From Emticicia sp. C21 (lineage in GTDB: Bacteria; Bacteroidota; Bacteroidia; Cytophagales; Spirosomataceae): DNA of 63,241 bases. The DNA lies in contig NZ_QVMT01000022.1 in the NCBI RefSeq assembly GCF_003418935.1, positions 905 through 64,145 of the forward strand. The letters are read 5' to 3'. Below, piece by piece: positions 1 to 11,700 of the stretch. Position numbers and translations under genes: made by a program. The number at the start of each line of letters is the position of its first letter. Positions within the stretch are counted from its first letter, which is position 1. The notes beneath the pieces are model-generated. The model was not told where the DNA came from. It worked only from the letters and a program-made list of their open reading frames with translations, and did no database searches.

Positions 1-1
1 A

Positions 2-3000
2 ATAGTGATTACGACAGGAAGTACACCAGCAACACCAAGCATAGCGACGAACAACAATAGCTTGTGTAATGGAGCAAGTGCAACGTTGACAGCGACAGGC
101 TGTATAGGTACAGTAACCTGGAGCAACAATGCAACAGGCGCAAGTATCACAGTAACTACATCAGGAACTTATACAGCAACCTGTAGCAATAGTTGTGGCA
201 CCAGCGGTGCATCGAATGCCGTAATTATCACAACAATTACAACACCAAATGCACCGATTATAGAAAGCAACAAATCAAGCTTGTGTAACAATGAAACAGC
301 GAACTTGACAGCGACAGGTTGTACAGGTACTGTGAAATGGAGCACCAATGCAACAGGCACAAGTATCACAGTTACTACAGCAGGAACTTATACAGCAACC
401 TGTAGCAATAGTTGTGGCACCAGCGGTGCATCGAATGTGATAACAATTACAACAGGTACAACACCAAATGCACCAACGATTGCGAGCAACAAAACTAGTC
501 TATGTAATAATGAGACAGCGACGTTGACAGCAACAGGCTGTGCAGGCACAGTAACCTGGAGTACCAATGCAACAGGCACAAGTATTACAGTAAGTGCAGG
601 GGGTACATACACAGCGACATGTAGCAATAGTTGTGGCACAAGCGGTGCATCGAATGTGGTGACAATCACAATCGGTACAACACCAAATGCACCGACGATT
701 GCGACCAACAAGACAAGTCTATGTAACAATGAGACAGCAACGTTGACAGCAACAGGTTGCAGTGGTACAGTGAAATGGAGCACCAATGCAACAGGCACAA
801 GTATTACAGTGACTGCAGCAGGAACCTATACAGCGACATGTAGCAATAGTTGTGGAACAAGTGGTGCATCGAATGTGGTGACAATCACAACAGGTACAAC
901 TCCAAATGCACCAACGATTGCAACCAACAAAACGAGTCTATGTAACAATGAGACAGCAACGTTGACAGCCACAGGTTGCAGTGGTACAGTGAAATGGAGC
1001 ACCAATGCAACAGGTACAAGTATCACAGTGACTGCAGCAGGTACATACACAGCGACATGTAGCAATAGTTGTGGCACAAGCGGTGCATCGAATGTGGTGA
1101 CAATCACAACCGGCACAACACCAAATGCACCAACGATTGCTACCAACAAAACGAGTCTATGTAACAATGAGACAGCAACGTTGACAGTATCTGGTTGTGC
1201 AGGTCCAATAACCTGGAGTACCAATGCAACAGGCACAAGTATTACAGTAACTGCACCAGGCACATACACAGCGACATGTAGCAATAGCTGTGGAACAAGT
1301 GGTGCATCGAATGTGGTGACAATCACAACAGGTACAACTCCAAATGCACCGGTAATTGCAAGCAATAAATCAAGCTTATGTAATAACGAAACGGCCACCT
1401 TAACAGCAACAGGCTGTACAGGCACAGTAACCTGGAGTACCAATGCAACAGGAACAAACATTACAGTTACTACAGCTGGTACATACTCAGCAACTTGTAG
1501 TAATAGTTGCGGCACAAGTGGCGTATCGAATGTGGTGACAATCACAACAGGTACAACTCCAAATGCACCGACAATTGCGACCAACAAGACCAGTCTATGT
1601 AATAATGAGACAGCGACGTTGACAGCAACGGGTTGTAGCGGAACTGTTAAATGGAATACCAATGCAACAGGCTCAAGCATCACAGTAACTACAACAGGCA
1701 CTTATAGTGCAACATGTAGCAATGGTTGTGGTACCAGTGGAGCATCGAATGTGATAACGATCACAACAGGTTCAACACCTGCAGCACCAACAGTAACAGC
1801 TAATAAAACCAGCATCTGTGGTAGCGAAACAGCAACATTGACAGCAACAGGTTGTACAGGTACATTGACCTGGAGCACAGGAGCAACCACCAGCAGCATC
1901 ACCGTAAGTGTAGGAGGAACATATTCGGCCAATTGTGAAAATGCTTGTGGAAGCACACCATCTAATCAGGTAGTGATTTCGACAGTAACGAATCCAACGG
2001 CACCGATTATCAGTTCAGACAAACAAAAACTATGTGGTGCTGAAACAGCGACATTAGTAGCAGCAGGTTGTGGTGGAACAGTGAAATGGAGTACAGGAGC
2101 AACCGGAAGCAGTATCACCGTAAATACTCCGGGTACTTATACAGCAACTTGTATAAATGCTTGTGGAACGAGCGGAGCTTCGAATATCATTACGATATTC
2201 TCAGGCGGTACTCCAAATGCACCAACAATTGCGACCAACAAGACAAGTCTATGTAATAATGAGACAGCGACGTTGACAGCAACGGGTTGTAGCGGAACAG
2301 TTAAATGGAATACCAATGCAACAGGTTCAAGTATCACAGTAACTACAGCAGGCACTTATAGTGCAATATGTAGCAATGATTGTGGTACCAGTGGAGCATC
2401 GAATGTGATAACGATCACAACAGGTTCAACACCAGCAGCACCAACAGTAGCAGCTAATAAAACCAGCATCTGTGGTAGTGAAACAGCAACATTGACAGCA
2501 ACAGGTTGCACAGGTACATTGACCTGGAGTACAGGAGCAACAACCAGTAGTATCACAGTAGGTGTAGCAGGAACATATTCGGCCAATTGTGAAAATGCTT
2601 GTGGAAGCACACCATCTAATCAGGTAGTGATTTCGACAGTAACGAACCCAACTGCACCGATTATCAGTTCAGACAAGCAAAAACTATGTGGTACTGAAAC
2701 AGCGACATTGGTAGCAGCAGGTTGTGGTGGAACTGTGAAATGGAGTACAGGCGCAACTGGAACCAGTATCACAGTGAATACACCGGGTACTTATACAGCA
2801 ACTTGTGTAAATGGATGTGGAACGAGTGGAGCTTCGAATATCATCACGATATTCTCAGGCGGCACACCTAATCCACCAACCATTGCAAGCAACAAGTCAA
2901 GCTTGTGTAATAATGAGATAGCCACATTAACAGCAACAGGTTGTAGCGGAACTGTAACCTGGAGCAATGGTTCAACAGGTACAAGCATCAGCGTTACAAC

Positions 3001-6000
3001 CGCAGGTACTTATAATGCAACTTGTGTGAATAATTGTGGAACAAGTGGCGCATCGAATGTGATAACTATTGGTACAGGTAATGCTCCGGCAGCACCAGTG
3101 ATTGTATCTAATAAATCAGCATTGTGTAGCAACGAGATAGCTACTCTAACAGGCTCAGGTTGTGCAATAGGTACTATCACATGGAGTAATGGTTCAACAG
3201 GCACCTCAATTATGGTAAGTACTGGCGGAACCTATTCAGCGAAATGTGTAACAAGTTGTGGAGAAAGTGGTGCAAGTAATGTAATAACTATTAATACAGC
3301 CATCTCACCGACGGTGCCTGAAGTAGCAACCAATACAAATACTATTTGTGGAACAGAGACAGCTACTTTAACAGCAACAGGCTGCAATGGTACAATTACA
3401 TGGAGTACTGGTGCAACAACCAGCAGCATCACGGTAAGCGTAGGTGGAACTTATACTGCAGTATGTGAAAATGCCTGCGGTGAAAGTGCACCAAGCCAGA
3501 ATGTAGTTATCAAAAAGAATATGCTGCCATCTCCGCCAACCGTTACAGCCAACAAAACGAGCTTGTGCGGTAACGAAACAGCTATCTTAACAGCAATTGG
3601 TTGTGGTGGAACAGTGAAATGGAATACGAATGCAACGGGTAGCACACTAACTGTAGGTTCGGCAGGAACATATAGCGCCATTTGCGTAAGCAGTTGTGGT
3701 ACAAGTGGTGCATCAAATGTAATTACGATTATTTCAGGTGGTAACCCATCAGCACCAACGATTGCAAGCACCAAAACAATGCTTTGCGGTAACGAAACGG
3801 CTACCTTGACAGCAACAGGTTGTAGTGGAACTGTAAAATGGAGTAATAATACAACAGGAAGCAGCATCACAGTAATCACTGCAGGTACTTATACAGCAAC
3901 TTGTGCAAATACTTGTGGAACCAGCGGTGCATCAAATGCTATCACTATAACAACTGGTGGCACGCCAATTGCTCCAACGCTGGCAGCCGATAAAACAAGT
4001 ATTTGTGGCAATGAAACAGCTACGCTAACGGCAACGGGTTGCAACGGTACTTTAAAATGGAGCACCAATGCAACTACCACTAGCATCACAGTAAGCACAG
4101 CTGGTACTTACACAGCAGTATGTATCAATACTTGCGGAACGAGCCCAACTTCTAATGTGATTGTAATTACAACAGGAGGCTCGCCGGGTGCACCGACTAT
4201 TGCTGCAAACAAAACAAGCTTGTGTGGTAACGAAACAGCTATTCTGACAGCAACTGGTTGTGGTGGAACAGTAAAATGGAGCAATAATGCAACAGGAAGC
4301 AGCATCACCGTAAGCACAGCGGGTACTTATACAGCAACTTGTTTAACAGGTTGTGGCACAAGTGGTGCATCGAATGCAATAGTAATAACCACAGGTACAC
4401 CACCAAGTGCGCCGACAATTGCAAGCAACAAAACAAGCTTGTGTGGTAATGAAACAGCAACATTGACAGCGACAGGCTGTGGTGGAACAGTAACCTGGAG
4501 CACTGGCTCAACAGGCACAAGCATCTCAGTAGGTACAGCAGGAACTTATACAGCAATATGTACAACTTCGTGCGGAACAAGTAGCGCATCGAATGCAGTC
4601 ATTATCACAATCGGAGGTTTACCAAGTGCGCCGACAATTGCAAGCAACAAAACAAGCTTGTGTGGTAATGAAACAGCAGTATTGACTGCAAGTGGTTGTG
4701 GTGGAACAGTAACCTGGAGCAATGGCTCAACAGGCACAAGCATCACAGTGGGTACAGCAGGAACATATACTGCAATATGTACAACTTCTTGCGGAACCAG
4801 TGGCGCATCAAATGCAGTAATTATTACAACCGGAGGTTCACCAAGCGCACCAACAATAGTAAGCAACAAAACAAGCTTGTGTGGTAATGAAACTGCAACG
4901 CTGACAGCGACAGGCTGTGGTGGAAATGTGAAATGGAGTAATAATGCAACAGGAAGCAGCATCACAGTGGGTACAGCAGGAACATATACAGCAACTTGTG
5001 CAACAACTTGTGGAACCAGCGGTGCTTCGAATGCAGTCATTATTACAACAGGTGGTTCGCCATCTGCTCCGGTAATTGCAACTAACAAGCCAAGTCTGTG
5101 TGGTAACGAAACTACTCAGATTACAGCGACAGGTTGTGGTGGAACAGTAACCTGGAGTAATGGTTCGACAGGCACAAGCATCACAGTAGGTACAGCGGGC
5201 ACATATACAGCAACTTGTGTAACAACTTGTGGCACAAGTGGCGTATCGAATGCAGTAATCATTACAACAGGTGGTAATCCTGCTCCTCCAACGGTAGCAT
5301 CAGATAAATCAAGTCTATGTGGTAATGAAACAGCGATCCTGACAGCAACAGGCTGTAGCGGAACAGTAAGCTGGACAGGTGGTCATACAGGAACAACCCT
5401 TACTGTAAACACAGCAGGTACTTATACAGCAACTTGTAGCAACTCTTGCGGAGTGAGCACTGCTTCAACCCCAATAGTGATTACAACAGGCGGAACACCA
5501 GGTGCTCCAACAGTAGTAAGCAACAAGACAAGCATTTGTGGTACTGAAACTGCAACGTTAACAGCAACAGGTTGTGGCGGAACAGTGACCTGGAGCAATG
5601 GTTCAACAGGCACAAGCATCACAGTAGGTACAGCAGGAACTTATAGTGCCATCTGTACTACAGCATGCGGAACCAGCGGTGCTTCAACAGTAATCACAAT
5701 TACTCAGGGAAGTACACCAACTGCGCCACTCATTGCAGCAAACAAAACAAGCATCTGTGCAAATGAGACAGCGATTCTGACAGCAAGTGGTTGTACAGGA
5801 ACAATAGTTTGGACAGGTGGTAGCACAGGAACAGTATTGACTGTAAGCACAGCCGGAACATACTCAGCAACTTGTATGAATGGTTGTGGAATCAGCGGCG
5901 CTTCGAATAGCATTGTCATCACTTCTAAAACAGATTGTGGTACATGTAATGCAGTAGCTCCGGTAATATCGACTAACAAAACAAGCATCTGTAAACCAGA

Positions 6001-8542
6001 AACCGTGACACTCTCAGCTACAGGTTGTAGCACAGGTGTAGTTATCTGGTCAACAGGTCAGACTGGTAGCTCGATAACTGTGAAACCAACAGCGACCTCA
6101 ATTTATACAGCGGTTTGTAAAGATTCTAACCTGTGTAGCAGTGCATTATCAAATGCAGTACAGGTGAAAGTTACCAGCGTAACCTTACCAAGCTTAGTTT
6201 GTCTGACAGACTTCGTTTGTAGCGGTGAATCAGTAACTATCAAAGCAAGCGGTTGTGAAGGTCTGGTAGTCTGGTCGACAGGTGCTACAGGCGAAACCCT
6301 AACATTGGTTCCGGATAGCACAGTTAAGTATACAGCTAAATGTAAAGTAGGTGAGTGTGAAAGTGGAGTGACTGAACCGGTAATGATACCATTCGGAAGT
6401 CCGAACAAACCATTTATCCACTGCAAAAAACAAATATGTCCTGGTGAAAGCACTGTAATTACAGCCACAGGATGTACAGGATTAGTCGTTTGGTCGACAG
6501 GTGCAACTGGAGCTGTATTGACTGTAACACCAACGCAGGAATTCACGAATTACTGGGCTAAGTGTCAATCATTGAGTGGCAAGTGTGAAAGTCCACGTTC
6601 GAATGAGGTAACTGTTACGGTAGGTAAAGCAGCAACTGCACCAACTGTAATTGCCGAAATCAAGAATGTATGTCCGTTTAACACGGCTGACCTGAACACA
6701 GCAATTCTGACTGACATCACTACAGTAGGAGGTCAATTCGAATTCCATACAGCTAATTCAACCTCATCACCATTGATTACGAATCCGGGAGCAGTTGGAA
6801 AAGGTACATATTATGTATTCGAACGTACAGCAGCAGGTTGCTATTCAGCAGGTTCAATAATTAAAGTAGCAATTGATTCTTGCAATGGCGGAGTAACCCC
6901 AGGTACATCAATCGTAGATCTGGCAGTGAAGAAAACAGCTTCGGCAGATAAGGTAGCAATGGATCAGGAAGTTGAGTACAAAGTATCTGTGAAAAACGTA
7001 GGTACATTGAAAGCAACAGGTATTGAAGTAAGAGACATCTTACCATATAAGCTAAGCTTTATCTCAGCCAGCTCTAATGCGACTTATACAAACGGTGTTA
7101 TTAATCTGAAACTTGACAGTTTGAAAGCAGGTGATAGTGTATCATTCACTTACAAAACAAGAGTTGTTGCGGGTGGTAAGATTGTGAATAAAGCTGAGTT
7201 GTCGAAAGTAAATGAGATAGACAATACAACTGCCAATAACGTGAGCGAATACACAATCAATGATCCTGGTCAGGAAGAAACATTGTTAGGTATGAGCAAA
7301 GTATCAGGAGAGCCTCTGTTAGTAAGCGGAAAAACTTATACAATACCATTTACTATCTACGTGAAGAATATGGGTAACGCAGATGTAACAGGTGTACAAG
7401 TAGTTGACGACTTAGAGAAAGCCTTTGGTAGTGGTGCTAAGATTCTGAATGATACAGTGAAGATAGTAGCTGATTCAGGTCTGGTAGTGAATCCGAATTA
7501 TACAGGTCGTGGCATGAACAAAAATATGTTGATCGACTCGATGAGCAGCGTTAAGAAAGGCAAGACATCTGCATTACGCTTCAATGTAAAAGTTGACTTT
7601 ACTAATGCCACTGCAGATAAGTTCTACAACAAAGCAGAACTGACTGTAAATGGTCAGAAGAAAGAAGAGTCGACAGATGGTATAAATCCTGACCCTGATA
7701 GTGATGGTGATCCAACCAATAACCAGGATCCGACACCAATTGAAGTGGAAGTTGATATTAATCCGACTGAACCGGCCATTGGCGTATCGTTAGCAATAGT
7801 AGATTCTACGAAATTGGATGAAACCAGCTACTCAGTAACTTATGTAGCCTTAGTGAAAAACGTAGGAAGTACTAAACTAACCAACGTACAAGTATCTGAC
7901 AGCTTAAGCAAGACATTTGCCGACAGCGTAAGTTATGTAATGGTAGGTAAACCGACTGTAGGTTTGAACTCAACATTGAAGCTGAATCCAAGCTTTAATG
8001 GGAAAGAAGACGCTAATCTATTAGTAGCTGATACTACCAGCCAATTGGCGGTAAGTAAAATGGATTCGATATTCTATACCGTGAAAGTGTTCCATAATGG
8101 TCATGAAGGCCCTTATAACAGCTACGCTTATGCGAAAGCTATCGGAAGCGGACAGTTGGTGTCTGACAAGTCGAATGCAGGTATGGAAGTGAAAGCTAAC
8201 CAAACCTCACCGACTGTACTGAGATTACCATTGGATGCCGGTGGAGTTGTGATAATTCCTGAAGCGTTCTCGCCAAATGAAGATGGTAAAAATGACTACT
8301 TCAAGGTAACTATTCCGGATGGTGCCAAAATCGTATCTGGTAGTATCTTCAACCGTTGGGGTCACTTAGTCTTCAAAGATAAAGACAACACATTAACAGG
8401 TGAAGGTTGGGATGGAACTTCAAACCAGGGTATCAGATTTGGTAGCGAAGGTTTGCCTGACGGAACATACTTCTATGCGATTGACTACGAACTTGGCGGT
8501 AAGAAAGTACATAAAGTAGGATATATTACCCTTGCGAGATAA
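2..8542 (+). CDS. Giant T9SS type B surface protein, Ig-like Cys-rich repeats (5' truncated)
   Basis: The reading frame is open from the first bases of the window to a TAA at 8540-8542, so the true start lies upstream. At least 2846 residues are present. Residues 1 to about 2212 are tandem Ig-like modules of 72-74 residues, each with four cysteines (pattern LC..ETATLTATGC, then ATC..SCGTSGASN). One divergent module follows, then three DUF11-like 'conserved repeat' domains (about 2305-2740), then a CHU_C tail (about 2750-2846) with the PEAFSPNEDGKND and FNRWGHLVF motifs. Such tails direct type IX secretion and attachment to the cell surface (established for the family). Inferred role: large extracellular adhesin or gliding-type surface filament. 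The ligand cannot be read from the sequence. Confidence 0.93.
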   Translation: MVITTGSTPATPSIATNNNSLCNGASATLTATGCIGTVTWSNNATGASITVTTSGTYTATCSNSCGTSGASNAVIITTITTPNAPIIESNKSSLCNNETANLTATGCTGTVKWSTNATGTSITVTTAGTYTATCSNSCGTSGASNVITITTGTTPNAPTIASNKTSLCNNETATLTATGCAGTVTWSTNATGTSITVSAGGTYTATCSNSCGTSGASNVVTITIGTTPNAPTIATNKTSLCNNETATLTATGCSGTVKWSTNATGTSITVTAAGTYTATCSNSCGTSGASNVVTITTGTTPNAPTIATNKTSLCNNETATLTATGCSGTVKWSTNATGTSITVTAAGTYTATCSNSCGTSGASNVVTITTGTTPNAPTIATNKTSLCNNETATLTVSGCAGPITWSTNATGTSITVTAPGTYTATCSNSCGTSGASNVVTITTGTTPNAPVIASNKSSLCNNETATLTATGCTGTVTWSTNATGTNITVTTAGTYSATCSNSCGTSGVSNVVTITTGTTPNAPTIATNKTSLCNNETATLTATGCSGTVKWNTNATGSSITVTTTGTYSATCSNGCGTSGASNVITITTGSTPAAPTVTANKTSICGSETATLTATGCTGTLTWSTGATTSSITVSVGGTYSANCENACGSTPSNQVVISTVTNPTAPIISSDKQKLCGAETATLVAAGCGGTVKWSTGATGSSITVNTPGTYTATCINACGTSGASNIITIFSGGTPNAPTIATNKTSLCNNETATLTATGCSGTVKWNTNATGSSITVTTAGTYSAICSNDCGTSGASNVITITTGSTPAAPTVAANKTSICGSETATLTATGCTGTLTWSTGATTSSITVGVAGTYSANCENACGSTPSNQVVISTVTNPTAPIISSDKQKLCGTETATLVAAGCGGTVKWSTGATGTSITVNTPGTYTATCVNGCGTSGASNIITIFSGGTPNPPTIASNKSSLCNNEIATLTATGCSGTVTWSNGSTGTSISVTTAGTYNATCVNNCGTSGASNVITIGTGNAPAAPVIVSNKSALCSNEIATLTGSGCAIGTITWSNGSTGTSIMVSTGGTYSAKCVTSCGESGASNVITINTAISPTVPEVATNTNTICGTETATLTATGCNGTITWSTGATTSSITVSVGGTYTAVCENACGESAPSQNVVIKKNMLPSPPTVTANKTSLCGNETAILTAIGCGGTVKWNTNATGSTLTVGSAGTYSAICVSSCGTSGASNVITIISGGNPSAPTIASTKTMLCGNETATLTATGCSGTVKWSNNTTGSSITVITAGTYTATCANTCGTSGASNAITITTGGTPIAPTLAADKTSICGNETATLTATGCNGTLKWSTNATTTSITVSTAGTYTAVCINTCGTSPTSNVIVITTGGSPGAPTIAANKTSLCGNETAILTATGCGGTVKWSNNATGSSITVSTAGTYTATCLTGCGTSGASNAIVITTGTPPSAPTIASNKTSLCGNETATLTATGCGGTVTWSTGSTGTSISVGTAGTYTAICTTSCGTSSASNAVIITIGGLPSAPTIASNKTSLCGNETAVLTASGCGGTVTWSNGSTGTSITVGTAGTYTAICTTSCGTSGASNAVIITTGGSPSAPTIVSNKTSLCGNETATLTATGCGGNVKWSNNATGSSITVGTAGTYTATCATTCGTSGASNAVIITTGGSPSAPVIATNKPSLCGNETTQITATGCGGTVTWSNGSTGTSITVGTAGTYTATCVTTCGTSGVSNAVIITTGGNPAPPTVASDKSSLCGNETAILTATGCSGTVSWTGGHTGTTLTVNTAGTYTATCSNSCGVSTASTPIVITTGGTPGAPTVVSNKTSICGTETATLTATGCGGTVTWSNGSTGTSITVGTAGTYSAICTTACGTSGASTVITITQGSTPTAPLIAANKTSICANETAILTASGCTGTIVWTGGSTGTVLTVSTAGTYSATCMNGCGISGASNSIVITSKTDCGTCNAVAPVISTNKTSICKPETVTLSATGCSTGVVIWSTGQTGSSITVKPTATSIYTAVCKDSNLCSSALSNAVQVKVTSVTLPSLVCLTDFVCSGESVTIKASGCEGLVVWSTGATGETLTLVPDSTVKYTAKCKVGECESGVTEPVMIPFGSPNKPFIHCKKQICPGESTVITATGCTGLVVWSTGATGAVLTVTPTQEFTNYWAKCQSLSGKCESPRSNEVTVTVGKAATAPTVIAEIKNVCPFNTADLNTAILTDITTVGGQFEFHTANSTSSPLITNPGAVGKGTYYVFERTAAGCYSAGSIIKVAIDSCNGGVTPGTSIVDLAVKKTASADKVAMDQEVEYKVSVKNVGTLKATGIEVRDILPYKLSFISASSNATYTNGVINLKLDSLKAGDSVSFTYKTRVVAGGKIVNKAELSKVNEIDNTTANNVSEYTINDPGQEETLLGMSKVSGEPLLVSGKTYTIPFTIYVKNMGNADVTGVQVVDDLEKAFGSGAKILNDTVKIVADSGLVVNPNYTGRGMNKNMLIDSMSSVKKGKTSALRFNVKVDFTNATADKFYNKAELTVNGQKKEESTDGINPDPDSDGDPTNNQDPTPIEVEVDINPTEPAIGVSLAIVDSTKLDETSYSVTYVALVKNVGSTKLTNVQVSDSLSKTFADSVSYVMVGKPTVGLNSTLKLNPSFNGKEDANLLVADTTSQLAVSKMDSIFYTVKVFHNGHEGPYNSYAYAKAIGSGQLVSDKSNAGMEVKANQTSPTVLRLPLDAGGVVIIPEAFSPNEDGKNDYFKVTIPDGAKIVSGSIFNRWGHLVFKDKDNTLTGEGWDGTSNQGIRFGSEGLPDGTYFYAIDYELGGKKVHKVGYITLAR
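32..6637 (+). repeat. About 30 tandem Ig-like modules of ~219 bp
   Basis: The modules have a period of 219 bp (for example module starts at 688, 907 and 1126). Nucleotide similarity is very high near the 5' end (modules at 251-1564) and falls toward the 3' end, where the last three modules (from about 5950) are clearly diverged. Three module subtypes are visible: one with NKTSLCNNE, one with NKTSICGSE and a CENACGSTPS core, and one with SDKQKLCG. This pattern fits repeated unequal recombination that still homogenises the 5' part. I counted modules by eye from the protein. Confidence 0.93.
1565..2872 (+). repeat. Tandem duplication of a 654-bp three-module block
   Basis: Modules at 1565-2218 are followed directly by a second copy of the same ordered trio of subtypes at 2219-2872. 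Both copies are 73+72+73 codons, which is 654 bp. In the first 219 bp I count about nine substitutions between the copies, so this is a higher-order duplication that is younger than the single-module amplification. Confidence 0.9.
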
Positions 8543-8571
8543 ACATTAACCCCTAAATTCAATTATGATTT

Positions 8572-8621
8572 GTGCCATCTTTCAAAACGATTTAATTCTA
8601 ATGAGGGGTGGCACTTTCTTT
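8572..8621 (+). terminator. Probable rho-independent terminator
   Basis: GTGCCATCTTTC at 8572-8583 can pair with GAGGGGTGGCAC at 8603-8614. This gives a 12-bp stem with several G-T pairs and a 19-nt loop, followed by TTTCTTT. It lies 30 nt after the stop codon of the giant surface protein. Confidence 0.5.
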
Positions 8622-8718
8622 ATCAGGGAAAAGAAATAAGTTCTTAAACCTGATCTATTACCCGGAGTATAACAGCGCAAGTTGCGCTAATGCTATTGAG
8701 AACCTATAACAATTCATT

Positions 8719-11700
8719 ATGAAAAAAATCTACCTCCCTAAAAAGGTGTCATGCCTTTTTATTTTACTCTTTTTATCAGAACTTACTTTCGGGCAATTAC
8801 CGTCCGGCTTTAATGACCAGCTTTTTTTAGGAGGTTGGAATCAGGTAACAGGATTTACTTTTGATGCTAATGGCCGTATGTTCGTATGGGAAAAGGGCGG
8901 AAAGGTATGGATAGTTGAGAATGGTGTAAAGAAAAACCAGCCTTTTATTGATATTTCACCGGAAGTTGGTGACTGGAGAGATTTTGGATTAGTAGGATTT
9001 GCTTTAGATCCCAATTTCATTTCAAACGGGAATGTGTATCTGTTTTATGTAGTTGACCGACATCATTTATTAAAATTTGGCACATCTCAGTATAGTGCTA
9101 CTACAAACGAATATTTTAACGCTACTATCGGTCGTATCACTCGTTATACCGCAACGGCCAATTCAGGTTTCTCTCAGATTGATTACAATACAAGGAAAGT
9201 ATTATTAGGCGAAACCAAATCTACAGGTATGCCTGTTCTGCATGAATCTCATGGCGTAGGGCATATTGCTTTTGGTACAGATGGTACATTATTGGCAAGT
9301 TTGGGTGATGGCGCCAGTTATGCTTCTGCCGACCAGGGTTCAGCAGGAGAAACCTATTGGCAACAAGCCATTAATGATGGGATCATTACCACTCAGGAGA
9401 ACGTGGGCGCTTACAGATGCCAGATGCTTAATTCATTAAGCGGTAAAATCATACGGATTGATCCTAATACAGGAGATGGAATTCCTTCAAATCCTTATTG
9501 GAATGCAAATAGTCCTCGTTCGGCACAATCAAGAGTATGGGCAAGAGGATTAAGAAACCCTTATCGTTTTGCTATCAAGACAGGTACAGGTAGTCCTGAC
9601 AGAAACGACGGAAACCCGGGTATATTCTTTATTGGGGACGTAGGTTGGAATTCAAAAGAAGAATTGAACGTATTGACAACTAAAGGACAGAACTTCGGAT
9701 GGCCATCATACGAAGGTATGGATGCACAGTCTGCCTATAATAATGGTACTTACAAGCCAGCTACATTTGACAGACCTAAATTAGACTGGCGCGGTGGGAG
9801 TACAGCAAGAGGATTCATCAACGGAGTATTAGCTAATGTAGGTAGTGCCTCTATAATAGGCACGTCTTTCGGAGGTAATGCTTCTACAGGTGGTTTCTGG
9901 TACACAGGTTCAAGTTTCCCCACTGAATATAAGAATACTTATTTCCACGCCGATTATGGTGGAGGTTGGATCAGAAATATCAGTTTCGATGATAACCTCA
10001 ATCCGAAACAGGTCAGGAATTTCGTGCCTGATGGCAGTGGCCCTATCGTATTTCTAGGTCAGCAACCTTTTCAGGATGCTTTATTGTATGTAAAATATCC
10101 GGGCGAGATAAGACGTATTACTTATACGCAATCAGGTAATAAATTTCCGACAGCTATTGCCTCATCAGATAAAACTTTTGGTGTTGGACCTTTAACTGTG
10201 CAGTTTACAGGAGACCAATCCAATGATCCTGAAAATGGGAATTTGAACTACCTATGGGAGTTTGGAGATGGAAGCACCAGTACTTTGGCGAATCCGCAAA
10301 AAACATTTACCACGGCGGGTAATACTGCTTATAATGTAAAACTGACAGTAACTGACAATGGTGGTGCTAAAAGTTCGGCTTATGTATTGATTTCTCCAAA
10401 CAATACACCGCCTACCATTAATTCAAGTACTTTAAGTGAAATTAATACCTTTCAGGTAAGTGGTAAAACCTATCTGACACTGGATTGTTCAGCTTCTGAT
10501 AATGAGACTGCTCCAGCACAGTTAAATTATAGCTGGCAGGTGGCCTTATTTCATAATGAGCATAACCACCCTGAGCCACCTATCAACCAGAAAACAACTT
10601 CAACAGTTATATCTCCGGTAGGTTGCGATGGCGCCACTTATTGGTATCGAATTACCCTGACAGTGCAGGATGCACAAGGTTTGGCCACTGTTTTAAGCAA
10701 GGATATTTATCCTAACTGTGGAGGAACGCAACAAACAATCACATTTAACGGCTTAAATAATAAACTCAATACTGATGCGCCATTTGGTATCAGTGCCACG
10801 TCTACTTCAAATTTACCCATATCTTATTATGTTTTAATTGGCCCGGCTACTTTAGTTGGAAATGTTATCACTTTAAGTGGGCTTCCAGGTATTGTAACAG
10901 TAGCTGCTACTCAACCCGGTAATAATAGCTTTGCTCCCGCGAGACCAGTATTCCAGTCTTTTACGGTGAGTAAAAAAGTAGACACTCCTACAAATCCTCC
11001 GGTACAAAATGGTAACGGAAATGGTCTGGCAGCAACTTATTATGATAATATGGATTTAACGAATCCTAAAGTTGCCCGAATAGATAATAAAATTGATTTC
11101 AACTGGGCAACAGGCTCACCTGCTACAGATGTTGCCGCAGATACTTATTCGGCAAGATGGATAGGGGAGATATTGCCGAAATATACTGAAACCTATACTT
11201 TGACTGTTTCGGCAGATGATGGAATCAGGGTATGGATCAATAATCAATTGGTATTAGATAAATGGATTGATCAGCCATTGACTACCTATAATTTTAATGT
11301 AAATTTAGTAGCAGGTCAAAAAGTGCCAATCAAAATTGAGTATTATGAAAATGGGGGAGATGCCGCTGCTAAATTAGAATGGGCAAGCCCAAGCCAGGTA
11401 AATGAAGTAATTCCACAATCCCAGTTGTTTGGCGTACTTGTGCCTATTACGCCTACTACACCCACAACACCACCAGATGGTAATGGCAATGGGTTGGCGG
11501 CCACTTATTATGATAATGCCAACCTCACTACCCCTAAACTAACCAGAATAGACAATAAAATTGATTTTAACTGGGGAACCGGCTCGCCTGATGTATTGAT
11601 AGGAAACGAAACCTATTCAGTGCGCTGGCAAGGACAAATTTTGCCAAAATATTCAGAAAAATATACCTTTAGTATCACCTCAGATGATGGAGTAAAAGTA

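Noticed and set aside
688-1344. Regularly spaced near-identical repeats that could suggest a CRISPR array
   Set aside because: The period is 219 bp, the whole unit is coding and in frame, and there are no short repeats with unique spacers or cas genes.
169-6546. A series of long minus-strand reading frames opposite the repeat region, with their own repeating peptide
   Set aside because: They mirror the 219-bp coding repeats, lack signal peptides and stable gene boundaries, and arise because the repeat has few stop-forming triplets on the other strand. The plus-strand product has a signature tail and clear domains.
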